Shown here one piece after another: positions 11,201 to 21,751 of a stretch of DNA of 64,000 nucleotides. The translations under genes and the position numbers were made by a program. Source of the DNA: Neonectria sp. B-13 (lineage: Eukaryota > Ascomycota > Sordariomycetes > Hypocreales > Nectriaceae); assembly GCA_002682825.1 (NCBI GenBank), contig NOKP01000006.1, positions 1,054,001 through 1,118,000 on the forward strand. Direction: 5' to 3'. Below the pieces are notes generated by a model, which searched no databases, had not been told where the DNA came from, and worked only from the letters and a program-made list of their open reading frames with translations. Each line of letters begins with the position of its first letter. Within the stretch, counting starts at the first letter, position 1.

Positions 11201-12419
11201 GCTTTGACTCCTCGCAGCTTGTTGGGTCTAGACCAGGCGAACAAGCGAACAAGCATCCATAGCTCTTCTGCCATATTGACACTAACTCACGATACGGTAC
11301 AGTATGAATACAGCGCCTACTCGGTAAATATGTGACTCGAATGCGTAAAATGAAATGTTACCTATCCCATCGCGTCCCTGCGAATCAGCCAACCAGCCTC
11401 CAGGACACGGCAAAGTTGACGAGAGCGAGTGTGTGAGTGTGTCCAGCTTCAGTCTGTGCCGCCTCCTACAGGCACCGCCGCAACCCCATAGGCCCGAGCC
11501 CCTGGCGCTGACGCAGCCTGTAACAGCCCACAGAAGCACTGCAGCGGTGGCCCAGCAGCGCCCCGGCAGCCCGGTGCAGCGCCACACGCTTCCGGTCTGG
11601 GCGAATTGCACCGAGGAATTCCACCAAGCCAGTTAGTTACCTAGTAGCTTTGCCCCGGACTACGAATATTCAAGCCTAGGTAGTCTAGGTATTTGCTCAA
11701 CCCAATGGATTCGGGATGGGTGCTGCACCTGTCCCAATATGTGTCAGGTTGTCACACGCCTTTTCCTCTACCGCAGAACTAGTACCTATGTCACGGCTTA
11801 GACACGCAGGGGCCGGCGCTTTGGCTCGCCACAACGTGGAGACAGGGTCCCTCCCCCTTGAGCCATTCAACCTTTTCTCACTTAGACAGGACCGCACCAA
11901 CAAGTATTCCTCCAGCATGTTCCTACCTAAAGTAGTGTACGCTTGCGCTTTGGGGGCTTGAGCGGCACATGCCCAACGCAGACGTGGTCCTTGGTTGGCG
12001 GGACGTCTTTCTGCCCTTGTGCCCTTGGCCTGGCCATAGCCTATTACGTGGTGACGGTGTGACGGCGGCGTTGTGCATGCGCGCATGTCCCAGGTGAGGG
12101 TGAGGGACGGGGTTCATGGATGGATAGATGGATGGATGGCGGGCTGCTGTTTTCTATGAAGAGGACTGAGATGTGATGCTTTTTTTACTTGTCCTCTTCT
12201 CCGGTTTTGCGTCCTTTGACTCCGCCCCTTTGCGATTGTGTCTTGTTGTTCACGAGTCTTTGTGCTGCCTCGTTGCGCCAACCCCTTCAACACCGCATCC
12301 ATCTCGTCCAACAGTAAACACCAACACCTACAAGGCCACATTCCCTCGCCTCTGCAGTACCACAGCTATCCCAACAAATCCTCGCTGCCCCTCGTCCGCC
12401 CTACCAGTCCTCGCATCCC
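8205..12419. other. Long gene-free spacer, 4.2 kb, with hairpin and possible decayed coding sequence
   Basis: The first few hundred bases are the upstream region of RAE1. A perfect 12-bp inverted repeat sits at 8658-8686. From about 9400 to 10800, short protein-like stretches interrupted by stops appear on both strands (see findings), none identifiable. A GGAT/GATG repeat lies at 12116-12139. The last 200 bp are pyrimidine-rich and are probably the leader of the CFEM gene. No intact gene is supported. Confidence 0.5.
8658..8686. repeat. Perfect 12-bp inverted repeat with 5-base loop
   Basis: The arms GAGACGCTGCAA and TTGCAGCGTCTC (8658-8669 and 8675-8686) are exact reverse complements around CTTGC. 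It lies 454 bp upstream of the RAE1 start codon. Its role is unknown; it could form a hairpin in RNA or act as a dyad binding site. Confidence 0.8.
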
Positions 12420-12949
12420 ATGATGAACCTCCATCTCCGTTTCGTCCTCGCCTTCCTCTTCTTCACCACCGCCCTCGCCGACCTCGCGGAGTTCCAGGCA
12501 AATCTCCCCAAGTGTGCCGTCAAGTGCCTCGCCGCCGGCGCAAAAGAGCACGGTTGCGCCGTCACAGACTTCACATGCCAGTGTTCTCATCTTGAGGCCA
12601 TCATCCAGACCACGTCGCCCTGCCTCGTCAACGCCGGCTGCAAGCTCGACGACATCTCCGGTACGTGTGCAGCGACTTCCTCTCCCGATTTTCCCATCTC
12701 TTCTTTCTTTCCATCATCTTCTTCGCACGCTTCCATCTTCCAGTCTCTAGCTCCGACTAACTTTCGGCTATAGACACTGCCAACCTCGTCGCCGATCTCT
12801 GTGCCGAACAAATCTCCAACATCACCACCTCCCAAACCACTGCGGCCGCCGAGGCGACTTCGACTCCCGGCGCTGCGGCTCATCTCCCACGGAACATAGC
12901 GTGGACTGGAGCGGCGGCGGCCATGGCAATCGCGGTCGCTTTACTATAA
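12420..12949 (+). CDS. CFEM-domain protein, probably GPI-anchored
   Basis: A 138-residue protein in two exons, 12420-12660 and 12774-12949, with a 113-bp intron (GTACGT to TATAG, CTAAC upstream). It starts with two ATGs and then a signal peptide, MNLHLRFVLAFLFFTTALA. The mature part carries eight cysteines in the CFEM spacing (KCAVKC, GC, FTCQC, SPC, AGC, DLC), including the Asp that ligates haem in characterised members. A Thr/Ala-rich linker follows, and a hydrophobic tail (WTGAAAAMAIAVALL) typical of a GPI-attachment signal. CFEM proteins sit in the fungal wall or membrane, and some bind haem or act as effectors. Which applies here cannot be read from sequence. Confidence 0.9.
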
Positions 12950-13318
12950 GTGTTTCGGCTGTCAACGAACGGCGAGCAAAAGGATCGGGGCATGGTGTTT
13001 ACATCGCAAGGCGTCGGATATCATAACGGTTGGGGCATTTCTCGGGTCGGCTGCCACGTATTTCTAATAAGGCGTTCCCGTGTAATGTGATGAAAATAAA
13101 ATGACGTGTAATTCTTCTTAATGAGCAAGTCTATCTACATCATAAGCAGTTCTATCGGTAGCGTGAAGTGACCATTCCTAACTCATCGGAGGTTTGCCAA
13201 CTCTCCGTACCATTACCAACGGGGATCCTTGACCCCATTCCGTCTTTAACGCCGTTCATTCGAGTCAACACTTGCTTCCCCTATTCGTTCCTCTTTTTCT
13301 CCTATACTTAACCCCTCT
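12950..13318. other. Convergent spacer between CFEM and thioesterase-like genes
   Basis: This holds the two 3' flanks. An AATAAA element at 13095-13100 is a plausible polyadenylation signal for the CFEM transcript. Nothing else is recognisable. Confidence 0.5.
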
Positions 13319-14424
13319 TCAAGGTCCAAACTTGCCCAACGCGCCGTGGTTGCCGCCGTCAAAGACGTCTTGCAGCTCCTCCAGGTCGTGGAACTTGGAG
13401 GCCAACTCCAGGCCCTTGCGTCGCTGCGCCTCGACCCGACGCCAATCCCACTCGCCGTCGACAGAAAGGTCGACGTCCGACACGTCCACGGACATGTCGC
13501 CGACCTGCTCCTCTCCGCTCATCCAGCCACCTGGACGCTCCGGCAGCAAGCCCGACTCGCCGCCGAGGACGTAGGCCGGGTTGACGGTGAAGCGGCCGAG
13601 CTTGAAGACGTACTTGCTGATGGCGGTGGCGTAAATCTTCTTCTCCCAGCCGCCAGCCGCGTCCTGGGATCCGCGCGTGCGCATCTTGGCGCACCGGGGG
13701 TCGAGCCACTCCGTCGGCCGGGCGGCGTTCTTGGGCATGTAATGGGTGACGATGTAGAGCCACTTGCGGTCCCAGGAGAGCACGCGGCTCCACATCTCGA
13801 AGCCCTTGTAGGCGGGGATCTCGCGCTTGAAGCTGCACTCGACGGCGCCGAGCATGATGCCGATAGTGCCCTTGACCGGGCTGCCCGTCTTGGGGTCCAG
13901 GACGATCTTGGTCTGCGAGTTGCGCGAGAGCGTCGCCATGGATGCGCGGCAGAGGTACGAGACGAGGTGGGTTCGCGAGATGTCGAGGTCGGCGAAGTAG
14001 GTCGAGTTGGACTTGTGCAGGTTGTAGTCGATCTCGAGCAGCGGAGCGTGCGAGGCTGTGATGATGGGCTTGAAGAGGGCCCTGGGGGAGTGCTTCGGGG
14101 ACTTGCGGAAGGACATGTGGTAGAAGATGGTGTAGAAGACGCGGTACTGTATTCATGTCAGCGACTATGCGATGCGAAGGACACGGCCAGGGCGGCCATA
14201 ACGGATACACTTACGGTCCACGCGAATGGCATGTTTTTCCAGTTGAAGAGGACGAACAGCAACAGCAAGATCCTCGACGTCCGGCCAGGGCCCGTCAGGA
14301 ACGAGTGCATCAGGGGAACCCAGTTGACGCGCCAGGCCGCATATCCCATTGAGCCGATGGCGAGGGGCGCAAAAACGGGCACCACAAGGGACAGCCCTGG
14401 CAGCTTCTTTGCCGCAGACGCCAT
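13319..14424 (-). CDS. THEM6-like thioesterase-fold membrane protein
   Basis: A 345-residue protein in two exons, 14424-14215 and 14146-13319; the 68-bp intron has GTAAGT donor and ATACAG acceptor. The amino end has two hydrophobic segments (about residues 10-30 and 50-66) followed by NMPFAWTVYRVFY. The central part, about residues 100-230, has the 4HBT_2/THEM6 pattern seen in fungal homologues: LLEIDYNLHKSNSTYFADLDISRTHLV, and later the WSRVLSWDRKWLYIVTHY block. In databases this family is often mislabelled as capsule polysaccharide biosynthesis protein. A thioesterase activity is inferred from the fold only. A TATA-like element lies about 150 bp upstream. Confidence 0.8.
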
Positions 14425-14572
14425 GATTAAGGAGAGAAGGAGGATACGACTATGCGCGCAGCGGTTGTCAGCTTGAAGTTGCGTTATCCGGATGGAGAGT
14501 CTCGCGGGCGCAACACCACTGCTTGTCGGAAAGGGAGTGGAGGTCAGCAGCAATGCCCTGGGGAGTGGTGGA

Positions 14573-14580
14573 CTTATATC
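14573..14580 (-). promoter_or_regulatory. TATA-like element of thioesterase-like gene
   Basis: GATATAAG on the minus strand, about 150 bp before the ATG at 14424, is at a usual distance for a fungal TATA box. Confidence 0.4.
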
Positions 14581-15181
14581 TCGCAGGCGGCTCAGATGAC
14601 GTAAGAACGGCGGTGGTAGACCTGACTTACGCGGTGTTGCCCTGGAGTTAGTGACAATGAGGGTCCAGGGATGAAGTCGACGATGGATGAATGTCTTTCA
14701 GGGGTGCGGCTCCGATAACCAACCTGGAGGCGTTTCGACCTTCAACGCGCAATGCAGCTTTAAAACTTATCGCTATCGGGCCTCGGCTCAGCCTTATCAG
14801 TGGGGACCCGGCCGAAGATCATTGGAGGCTTCGAATTGTTGGGGCGTCGACAGCGGAATGATCGGGAGGTTCCTTGCAGAAAAGGACGATGGCTTGGTGG
14901 GAGCGTACGTCGCAGGGGACGTCAACAGGCCGATCGGAGTATACAAAACCGCATGGGTGTTGTGGCTCGGTGAAGAATGCTGCTTCGGGGTGGTTTGCCC
15001 GGAGCTTGGTGGACCGGCGTGCCACAGGACGGGAGCTCCGGGACACAAGACCAACAAAGCTGAGTTCGACAAGCTCAACAAAAGAGAAAATATCGTATCA
15101 TTGCTGGATGTGACTTGTTGCTGGAGAAAAAGGAAGATATCGTGACTGACATGGGAGTTGCTGGGAATTGGTGGAAAATGC

Positions 15182-15186
15182 AAAAA
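15182..15186 (-). terminator. RNA polymerase III terminator of tRNA-Ala
   Basis: Five T residues on the minus strand, about 36 bases after the mature 3' end of the tRNA, form the usual pol III stop signal. Confidence 0.6.
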
Positions 15187-15221
15187 GAGAAGGATAATCA
15201 GTGGATTCAAACCACCTAAGT

Positions 15222-15310
15222 TGGACGAACAGGGAATCGAACCCTGGACCACTCCCAGATATTCGGGTGAAACATGCTAAGGGAGTATTATACCACTAAA
15301 CCATTCGCCC
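15222..15310 (-). tRNA. tRNA-Ala (anticodon AGC) with 17-nt intron
   Basis: The 89-base gene folds into a full cloverleaf. Acceptor arms GGGCGAA and TTCGTCC pair with one G-T, and the discriminator is A. The T arm is CAGGG-TTCGATT-CCCTG and the anticodon stem is CTCCC/GGGAG. The loop reads TTAGCA, then a 17-base intron (15258-15274), then T. Removing the intron gives CTCCCTTAGCATGGGAG, the anticodon arm of eukaryotic tRNA-Ala(AGC). The anticodon is at 15276-15278. The intron lies at the canonical position, after base 37. Mature length is 72 before CCA addition. Confidence 0.93.
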
Positions 15311-15597
15311 GGTTATTGATGGACGGTGGGGTGATAATGAAATATAATTTGGCAGGCTGCGGTGGAGTGGAGCGACCTCTCCCGAATTTCCGTACCCTAC
15401 AGCGAGCGGGCAATGGAAGTTGAGTTGCAACATTTACCATTGTTTTGAATGTTTCTGTGTTCATACAGCCGAAATGTGATGGGTTAAGAATAGACCTAGC
15501 AATACATTCACGATTAGGTGTTATGTGGGTGATTTATGTGAGTGATTTATGTTGGCCTTCTCAGGCTTCTTTATTTTGGTCTTTCTTCTTAAACCGA

Positions 15598-16640
15598 TTA
15601 CAATGACTTTTCAATCTCATCCACGGCATCAAGGACTGGCTTCCAGTTTGCCCACTCGGCATCACCCCCGGGAATCCCCCCAAAGAGCGGCAGCCTCGTA
15701 CCGTCCGCATCGCCGAAGCCCCTCAGCCGCCCAACGGCCTCCTTGATGCCGACGGTACCATACCGCACGACAATCTCCTCCATGCAGCTGACCTTGAACT
15801 GCAGCAGCCGGCGCTCAGCTGCCTCGGCGGCCGTGGGCTGGGCCTTGGCCGACAGCTCGTACAGGCGCACCAGCGTCTTGGGGAAGAAGCCCGCCGACCC
15901 GTCGATGGCCCCCGAGAAGCCCACCGACATCACCGGCAGCAGCTGCTGGCCCAGCCCCGTGAAGGCGTGGAAGTGCTCCGGGTCGATGGCCGGGTTGGCG
16001 CCGATCTGCACGTGGTACGACACGTCACCATGTGAGAGCTTGCACCCGACGATGTTGCGGTGCTTGGAGAGCGTGGCGTACGTCGAGGGCACTACCTTGA
16101 CGTTGTTTGACACGCCGGGATAGTGGTAGCTGGAAAGGGGACTCGTTAGCACTGCTGGATCAGATATTCGTGAGAGAGGGCCTCTTACATCATGACCGGG
16201 ATGGGGCTCTGGTCGGCCACGGCAGTGAACCACCGGATGATGCCGTCCTGCGTCGTGACAACGGCGTTGTACCCCGGCACGAGACACAACCCCCACTGGG
16301 CGCCGGCCTTGTGCGCATCCTTGAGCTGCTCCACCGTCTCCTCCACACTGTTCGTCGCCGTCCCCGCAATGATGGGGTAGTTGTTGAAGCCCTCCTTCTC
16401 GAGCGCGGCCTTGATGCCGCCGAGCACGCGGGCCCGGTCGCGCGGGTGCAGGTGCACCGCCTCGCCCGTGCTTCCCAAGGCCACGACGCCGCGGATGCCC
16501 GCCTTGGCCAGGTACACGGCGTGGGCGCCCTGGGTCTCGATGTCCAGCGGCGACGTGACGGCGTCGTAGCTGGCCGTCTTCTTGGAGGCGAAGAACGTGG
16601 GGACGGGCACGTACATGCCCGCGGGCGGAGGAGAAGCCAT
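15598..16640 (-). CDS. DHDPS/NAL-family aldolase (keto-acid aldolase)
   Basis: A 327-residue TIM-barrel class I aldolase in two exons, 16640-16189 and 16129-15598; the 59-bp intron keeps frame through codon I151. Family hallmarks are all present: GSTGE at about 56-60, the catalytic Tyr in IYHYPG at about 151-156, and the Schiff-base Lys in GCKLSHGD at about 181. Fungi make lysine by the aminoadipate route, so a lysine role is unlikely. Fungal members include 2-keto-3-deoxy-L-galactonate aldolase (D-galacturonate catabolism) and 4-hydroxy-2-oxoglutarate-type aldolases, and either is possible. A TATA element (TTATATAC, minus strand) lies about 115 bp upstream. The neighbouring homoserine kinase does not suggest a shared pathway. 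Confidence 0.87.
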
Positions 16641-16754
16641 GGCGAAGGAGGGTTTTGGGGAGAAAAACGACGGGGTAGAACAGAGTAGAACAAGAGAGAG
16701 AGGGAGTTGCAGAGGGCGTGTGAGGGGTTGGGCGGCTGTTGCTCCGATGGCTTG

Positions 16755-16761
16755 TATATAA
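16755..16761 (-). promoter_or_regulatory. TATA box of the DHDPS-family aldolase gene
   Basis: TTATATA on the minus strand, about 115 bp upstream of the ATG at 16640. Confidence 0.5.
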
Positions 16762-17298
16762 GTCGAGCAGAACGGCAGCCGAACCTCGGGGGGGTCGGGG
16801 CTTCGGGCTATCTGGCAGCGACCTCTACCGAAGTGTGGACTACCCCAAACTGACGCAATTCGGCAAAGCGTATCAGCGAGTTGAAGTAACTAGGGCACCA
16901 AGAAAGCCCTCAAATGTTACCGAACTGTCCCCCACTGAGTAACAAGAAGCCTTGGTTGAGCTCTCTTGGCGCTCGGGCTTCTCACGCTGTGTTGCCGCCG
17001 GCCTGAAGACAAGTGGAGTTCAATACCCAAGACTCTGACTGGCTAGGGAACGAACTTGCGATGAGTTGGCCAAGTTGTTTGTATGGCTTTTAACCCCAGG
17101 AGAACGTCTTCGACTGACACGTGCGGGAGAAAATGCTGACTAGTATATAGATAATAGATCTTCTCTACTACATGGGTCTTAGACGCCTTGGGCTGTCTAA
17201 TTCAAACCTTTCTTCTGATTCCTACCCATCTTGTGGTCCCCCACAAGGCAACTCCTGCCGGATATGCGGGCATTCTACGTGTTACTGCAACTGCTCAA

Positions 17299-17319
17299 CT
17301 CCCGGTCAAGAACCGGGAG
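17299..17319. repeat. Inverted repeat downstream of homoserine kinase
   Basis: CTCCCGGT (17299-17306) and ACCGGGAG (17312-17319) are exact reverse complements with a 5-base loop, beginning about 58 bp past the homoserine kinase stop codon. Two further CCCGGT units follow at about 17328-17339. Confidence 0.7.
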
Positions 17320-17377
17320 GTTTATACCCGGTTCCCGGTCATAGCATCTCCCCTCTCAGATCACCACAGATGCAGGC

Positions 17378-18577
17378 TCATCGGATAACTTGGGTGCCCT
17401 CGGCGGGCTCAAGCACTTTCCACTGGCATTCCAGGTTCTTGTTCTCGTTGTGCTCCCTCAGCTTCTTGATGATCTTGGTGGCAATCCCCTCGAAGTTGTG
17501 GGTGGCGAGGGCCAGGATGGTCGGGCCAGCGCCGGACAGGCAGACTCCCAGGAACCCGTCCTCGGTCTTGGGGGACATGGACTCGACGATCTCGGTGAGG
17601 CCGGGGATGAGCGCCTGGCGGTACGGCTGGTGAATCTTGTCCTGCATAGCCAGGTGGATGAGTTCCGGGTCGGGCGGCGACTGGCCCAGGGCAACGGGCA
17701 GCAGGGCAATCCGCTGCAGGTTGAATGTCTGCGCAGTTGGGTCAGTTGGGTTAAGTCGCGACTACAGCCTAGATACTTGGTCATCCCAGACTTACCACAT
17801 CAACTCGAGGGTACTTCTCGGGGAGAACCTCGCGGGCCAGGTGGGTGGGGACCTGGAAGTCGGGGATGATGGCCACGGCCTTGATCTCCTTGGCCCAGGG
17901 GAACTTGATGTGGTGGCCGATGCCGTGAGGAGGGTCCGGTGGCGTCTTGCCGGTGTCCTCGCCTCCGGCCGGCGCGGGGAGGACCTCGCTGAGGGGGATT
18001 TCCGTCCTCGCGACCTCCTCGGGGGTCAAGGGCTTGAGGTACGTGCCCACAAACCCGCCGTACAGGGCAGCGCCGACATTGTCAGGATGTCTCTCTGCGA
18101 GTTCGCGTGTTAGTTGCCGGCTCGGGCGCGCTTGGTGTGGCATATTTACGCACCAATCATGAGACAATAGTCGAACAGCCGGTCGACGTCGAGGTCCTTG
18201 AGGCCGCCGACTTCCTTGCCCAAGACAACGCCGGCCACGACGGCAGCGCCGGAGCTACCAAGGCCGCGTCCGAGAGGGATGGGGTTCTTGATGTGGACAT
18301 GGGTCTCGACGGGAAAGTCACGCTGGGCGTGGCAGCGCAGGACGTAGAGGGCGACGCGGGTGATGAGGTTGACCTGGGGGTCGAGGCTGATCTCGGCGGT
18401 GCCCTCGCCCTGGCCCTCGTAGGTGATGCGGCAGTTCAGCGGGTGGTCGGACTTGGGCTTGGAGCGGTCGATGGTGACGTGCAGCTCGAGGTAGACGGAC
18501 AGGGCGAGGCCGATGACATCGAAGCCCGGGCCGATGTTGGCGCTGGAGCAGGGCGTCTTGACGACGAAGGACTCCAT
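17378..18577 (-). CDS. thr1: Homoserine kinase
   Basis: A 355-residue GHMP-family kinase that phosphorylates homoserine to O-phosphohomoserine in threonine synthesis, in the cytosol. Three exons: 18577-18150, 18094-17806 and 17728-17378, with introns of 55 and 77 bp; the first has an ACTAAC branch site. The amino end is VKTPCSSANIGPGFDVIGLAL. The GHMP phosphate-binding loop PLGRGLGSSGAA is at about residues 101-112. ERHPDNVGAALYGGFVG follows in exon 2, and the carboxyl GFLGVCLSGAGPTILALA loop is in exon 3. Length matches fungal Thr1. A TGACTC core, the half-site used by Gcn4/CpcA in amino-acid control, lies about 150 bp upstream at 18727-18732. Confidence 0.95.
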
Positions 18578-18726
18578 GACTGTGGTTGAAACAGTAGGGA
18601 ATCGATCAGCAAGGTTGGGTCACGGCGTTGCGAGAGCTGGCTAAATGTGTCAATGGTTTCAATGGCGCAATTGGGGCTAGATGAGGTCCCTTGGGGGAGA
18701 AGTTTTGCCATCCTGGCCTCCACTGG

Positions 18727-18732
18727 TGACTC
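18727..18732 (+). promoter_or_regulatory. Possible Gcn4/CpcA half-site upstream of homoserine kinase
   Basis: TGACTC core about 150 bp before the kinase start codon. Amino-acid biosynthesis genes of ascomycetes are commonly under general control through TGACTCA sites. The match here is only to the core (TGACTCG), so this is a suggestion. Confidence 0.3.
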
Positions 18733-20649
18733 GCCCGAGATGTCAACTCGCTCCGCTAGCCGATGACGGAGACGGCCCCTCCAAATCAACACTGGCGGGG
18801 GAATAAATTACTGCTGGTCAATTGGTGTGCCCCTCCATCGCTCAGCGTTCTCCTTCCTATTGGCCCAATCGTTCTGCAGCCCAGGAGGGTTTTTTTTACC
18901 AGGTGCTAAATGCGGCAATGCTGCTGGAGGCTTTTGGTGCTGGTCAAGGGTTTTCCATCGGGTGATCGGCCGGCACCTGTCTGTCGTCCACCTTTATCGG
19001 CCCAGTTTCGTCCTTCAATGAATCCATTTGTTAGAAGTACTCGAAGAAAGCAAACATAGACACACCGCTTCTATTCTTAAGACCGATACATGGAAAACGC
19101 CATCTTGTCTCTGCCTACCCGTACGCAACACGCCTTGTTCCTCATAAGCCATCGTCCCGCTTCGTCTCGCCTGATCTCTTCGGCGCCGACGACGCGAAGT
19201 GGCTGACCCAAGCCATCGGTCGCACAGCATCGGCACTCAGCCATGCGTAAGCCATGCATCCTCCGATGAAGGCCCCGGTCCGCCGGAACTCGCAACAGCC
19301 CGGAGAATCAACCGAGATGTGCTCTCGCATACCATAGCACAACTGTTATGTTGTGGTTCAAATAAGATGAGTACTGGAGTCTAAACAATCCATGCCAATA
19401 TTGCCTGGGGTTGCCCGGACCTCAACAGTGCCAACGCTCTTGGCAATGGCACTGCTCCATGTCCCGGCCGGGGCCGAAATGTCACGCAGTCCACCCGTCC
19501 CAAAAATAGATATCTAGCTCTCGCCATTCATAGTATGATGTCAACAACAACAACAAACACGTGGGAGACGCTCAGATCAACGGCCAACCTCGTTTTGATA
19601 ACTGCTGGAACTCTATGTCGTAACAATTTAATATCAATGCTTGCCCCATGGAACGTTGTATCGGACCCCGGCATTCAAGCGTAACGCCGACCGACCGTTG
19701 TCGTTGCTCCTCACTCCCCGAAATGTTTGCCGGTGAGACACTAGGAGGTGTGCCTCTCTTGTGTTTGACTAAGACCGCAGTACCGCATGTTCGCGGATTC
19801 GGTCATGATCTTCCTCGGACCTCGAGTCGGGCTGGGAGGGCACTGCCCAACCCAAAGTCTGCAAGACTGGTACCAATAAAGCTATCCCATCTAATAGTAC
19901 TCGCATTGGGCTGGCTCCGAAAAGCCTCTGAAGCCTCACGGGTCCGGCGTAGGCACCAGTTGAGCGATGCACGGCTCGAGCAGAATACGGCTCGCCCATC
20001 CCGTCCGCTGGCTAGCACGAGTGCTACGTTAGAGAGAGACCGAGAAATCTTCCCGGCGGTGAGGTCATTTGCTCGCAGCCCTCACCAAGCAAGATCCCTT
20101 CTAAAGCTTCTAGGCCGGGCCCATCGAGGTCCAGAAGCCCACACAAATGCGTCCAGACTCCAGAGGCTCTTGCCAGTGACTTGTGGCCCGGGCGCGCCGG
20201 GCGGAGCGGGTCGCCACGTCTACGGAGCTTCAGCTCGATGCCGGGGACTAAGCTGGAATACGAGGCGGACTACAGTACCCCACAACGGGTAGTTAGGGGT
20301 GGCAAGGGGCGGGCTGAATCCGATCAGGCGTGAAATGGATCTGGACAGGATAGTGCCCGAATAGGGCGATGGGCTGGGGAGAGACAGAGGAAGAGAGTCC
20401 GAGTGAGAGAGAGACACGGAGTCAGTGCGACGAAAATAGATTCTCGCATTGCAGCCCGTCTGAACTCTTCGCAGCGACGCCCGATCCACCAACGGCGGGG
20501 GCTAGTTAATCCTCCGGCCCATCACCACTCGGGAATTAGACCCAGCCTCTGGAGTCAGTCTCCATCTGGGTCGCCGATCAGCGAAGCTCGCGATGGCAAG
20601 ATGCGTGCTCGTCGTGAAATTTGCGAGGTGTAAAGCTTGAGCATCCGAG

Positions 20650-20657
20650 TATAAAGA
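20650..20657 (+). promoter_or_regulatory. TATA box of the cerato-platanin gene
   Basis: TATAAAGA, 161 bp upstream of the ATG at 20811 and followed by a C/A/T-rich leader, is typical of a highly expressed fungal secreted-protein gene. Confidence 0.6.
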
Positions 20658-20810
20658 CACACGTCCGTCCTGTCCAACCTGTCTCTTTTCTTGGAACATC
20701 ATCACACACTCTCAACCACTCAAGCCTTCCACCTTCAACACCATCTTCACCACTTCCAACACTCGCTTTCACCAACCTTTCCACCTTCAAAACCAAACAA
20801 CACCGCCAAC

Positions 20811-21230
20811 ATGCAGTTGCCCAGCATCCTCAGCATCTTCACCCTCGCCACCGCCGTCTCGGCCATCACTGTCTCCTACGACACCGGCTATGACCAGAAG
20901 TCCCGCTCCCTGACTACCATCTCTTGCTCCGACGGCTCCAACGGCCTCATGACCAAGCACCCCAGCTGGAAGACTCAGGGCGACATCCCCAAGTTCCCCT
21001 ACATCGGTGGCGTCGACGCCATCGCCGGCTGGAACTCGCCTTCTTGCGGCACCTGCTGGAAGCTCGAGTACAAGGGCAAGACCATCAACGTCCTCGCCAT
21101 CGACCACGCCGCCAGCGGATTCAACATTGGCCTCGCTGCCATGAACGCCCTCACCCACGGACAGGCCGGCCAGCTCGGCCGCGTCGATGCCAAGGCCACC
21201 AAGGTCGCCGCGAAGAACTGCGGTCTCTAA
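20811..21230 (+). CDS. Cerato-platanin family secreted protein
   Basis: A 139-residue, intronless secreted protein. The signal peptide is about residues 1-18 (MQLPSILSIFTLATAVSA), and the mature protein opens with ITVSYDTGYD, the classical cerato-platanin start. Four cysteines form the two conserved disulfides: TTISCSDGSNGL, the pair in SPSCGTCWKLEY, and the last in AAKNCGL. The INVLAIDHAASGFNIGLAAMNALT stretch is also diagnostic. These small double-psi beta-barrel proteins are abundant in the fungal wall and medium, bind chitin oligomers and are sensed by plants as elicitors. The CACCGCCAACATG context and very strong codon bias suggest high expression. Confidence 0.96.
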   Translation: MQLPSILSIFTLATAVSAITVSYDTGYDQKSRSLTTISCSDGSNGLMTKHPSWKTQGDIPKFPYIGGVDAIAGWNSPSCGTCWKLEYKGKTINVLAIDHAASGFNIGLAAMNALTHGQAGQLGRVDAKATKVAAKNCGL

Positions 21231-21751
21231 ATGCCATCTTTACGAAATTACGATTGGATAAACGGGTCGACTTGGGGCATTTTTACTTTCCCCTTTAAGT
21301 GTTTTTAATATGCATTGCATTGGCTGGCGTTTTAGACTACTACAAGTGATCACACTGGATCAACTTAGATAAATCAACCAATATTACCACACTATTCGCA
21401 TTGGCACACAAAAGTTCAAGGTTTCGGTTGGTTGATTTGAAATATAAGCAATGCTCTAACGATGAAAGCAACTCGTAGCAAAATCTCCATAGTCATGGGG
21501 AGGATTCTGCAAAGCAACCACTGCATCTTGACCAACTGCCGCCCGTACATGTATCCACCCCCCAAGCTAAATGCCGTAGTCTTGCCTTCAAATGTGACAT
21601 GGTTCTGGATCCGTCACCTTTGCGATCTCTCTGAACCCTTCACGCCTTAATTCCTTTCATTATTGGTGAAACTGGAGACATTTGTTGCGAACTGCGAAGG
21701 TCTCGTTTCCCTCCCTCTTCGCTTTATTTTTTTCGATGGCGTTGGCGACTT
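21231..21751. other. Convergent spacer downstream of cerato-platanin
   Basis: Moderately AT-rich 3' flanks of two convergent genes. No other feature was seen. Confidence 0.5.

Larger units (their letters stand above)
14425..15221. other. Spacer between thioesterase-like gene and tRNA-Ala
   Basis: This contains the promoter of the thioesterase-like gene, with GATATAAG on the minus strand at 14573-14580. A frame of about 150 codons at 14687-15145 has no recognisable features and is not supported. A T run on the minus strand at 15182-15186 ends tRNA-Ala transcription. Confidence 0.5.
16641..17377. other. Spacer between aldolase and homoserine kinase
   Basis: This contains the aldolase promoter and the 3' flank of homoserine kinase. 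An 8-bp stem hairpin at 17299-17319 lies just after the kinase stop. No gene is supported. Confidence 0.5.
18578..20810. other. Gene-free spacer upstream of homoserine kinase and cerato-platanin
   Basis: The spacer separates two divergent promoters. One open frame of 214 codons at 19648-20292 is Arg/Ser/Pro-rich, has no domain and is not supported. The last 200 bp carry a TATA box and a CA/CT-rich leader for the cerato-platanin gene. Confidence 0.5.

Noticed and set aside
13346..14476. 376-codon plus-strand frame
   Set aside because: It mirrors the THEM6-like gene on the other strand; the minus frame has conserved motifs and a proper intron, this one does not.
15598..18577. Aldolase plus homoserine kinase as a lysine/threonine operon-like unit
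   Set aside because: Fungi make lysine through aminoadipate, the genes have separate promoters, and the aldolase is more likely a sugar-acid or hydroxy-oxoglutarate enzyme.
19648..20292. 214-codon plus-strand frame
   Set aside because: Arg- and Ser-rich with no domain or signal; it is likely a chance frame in GC-rich spacer DNA.
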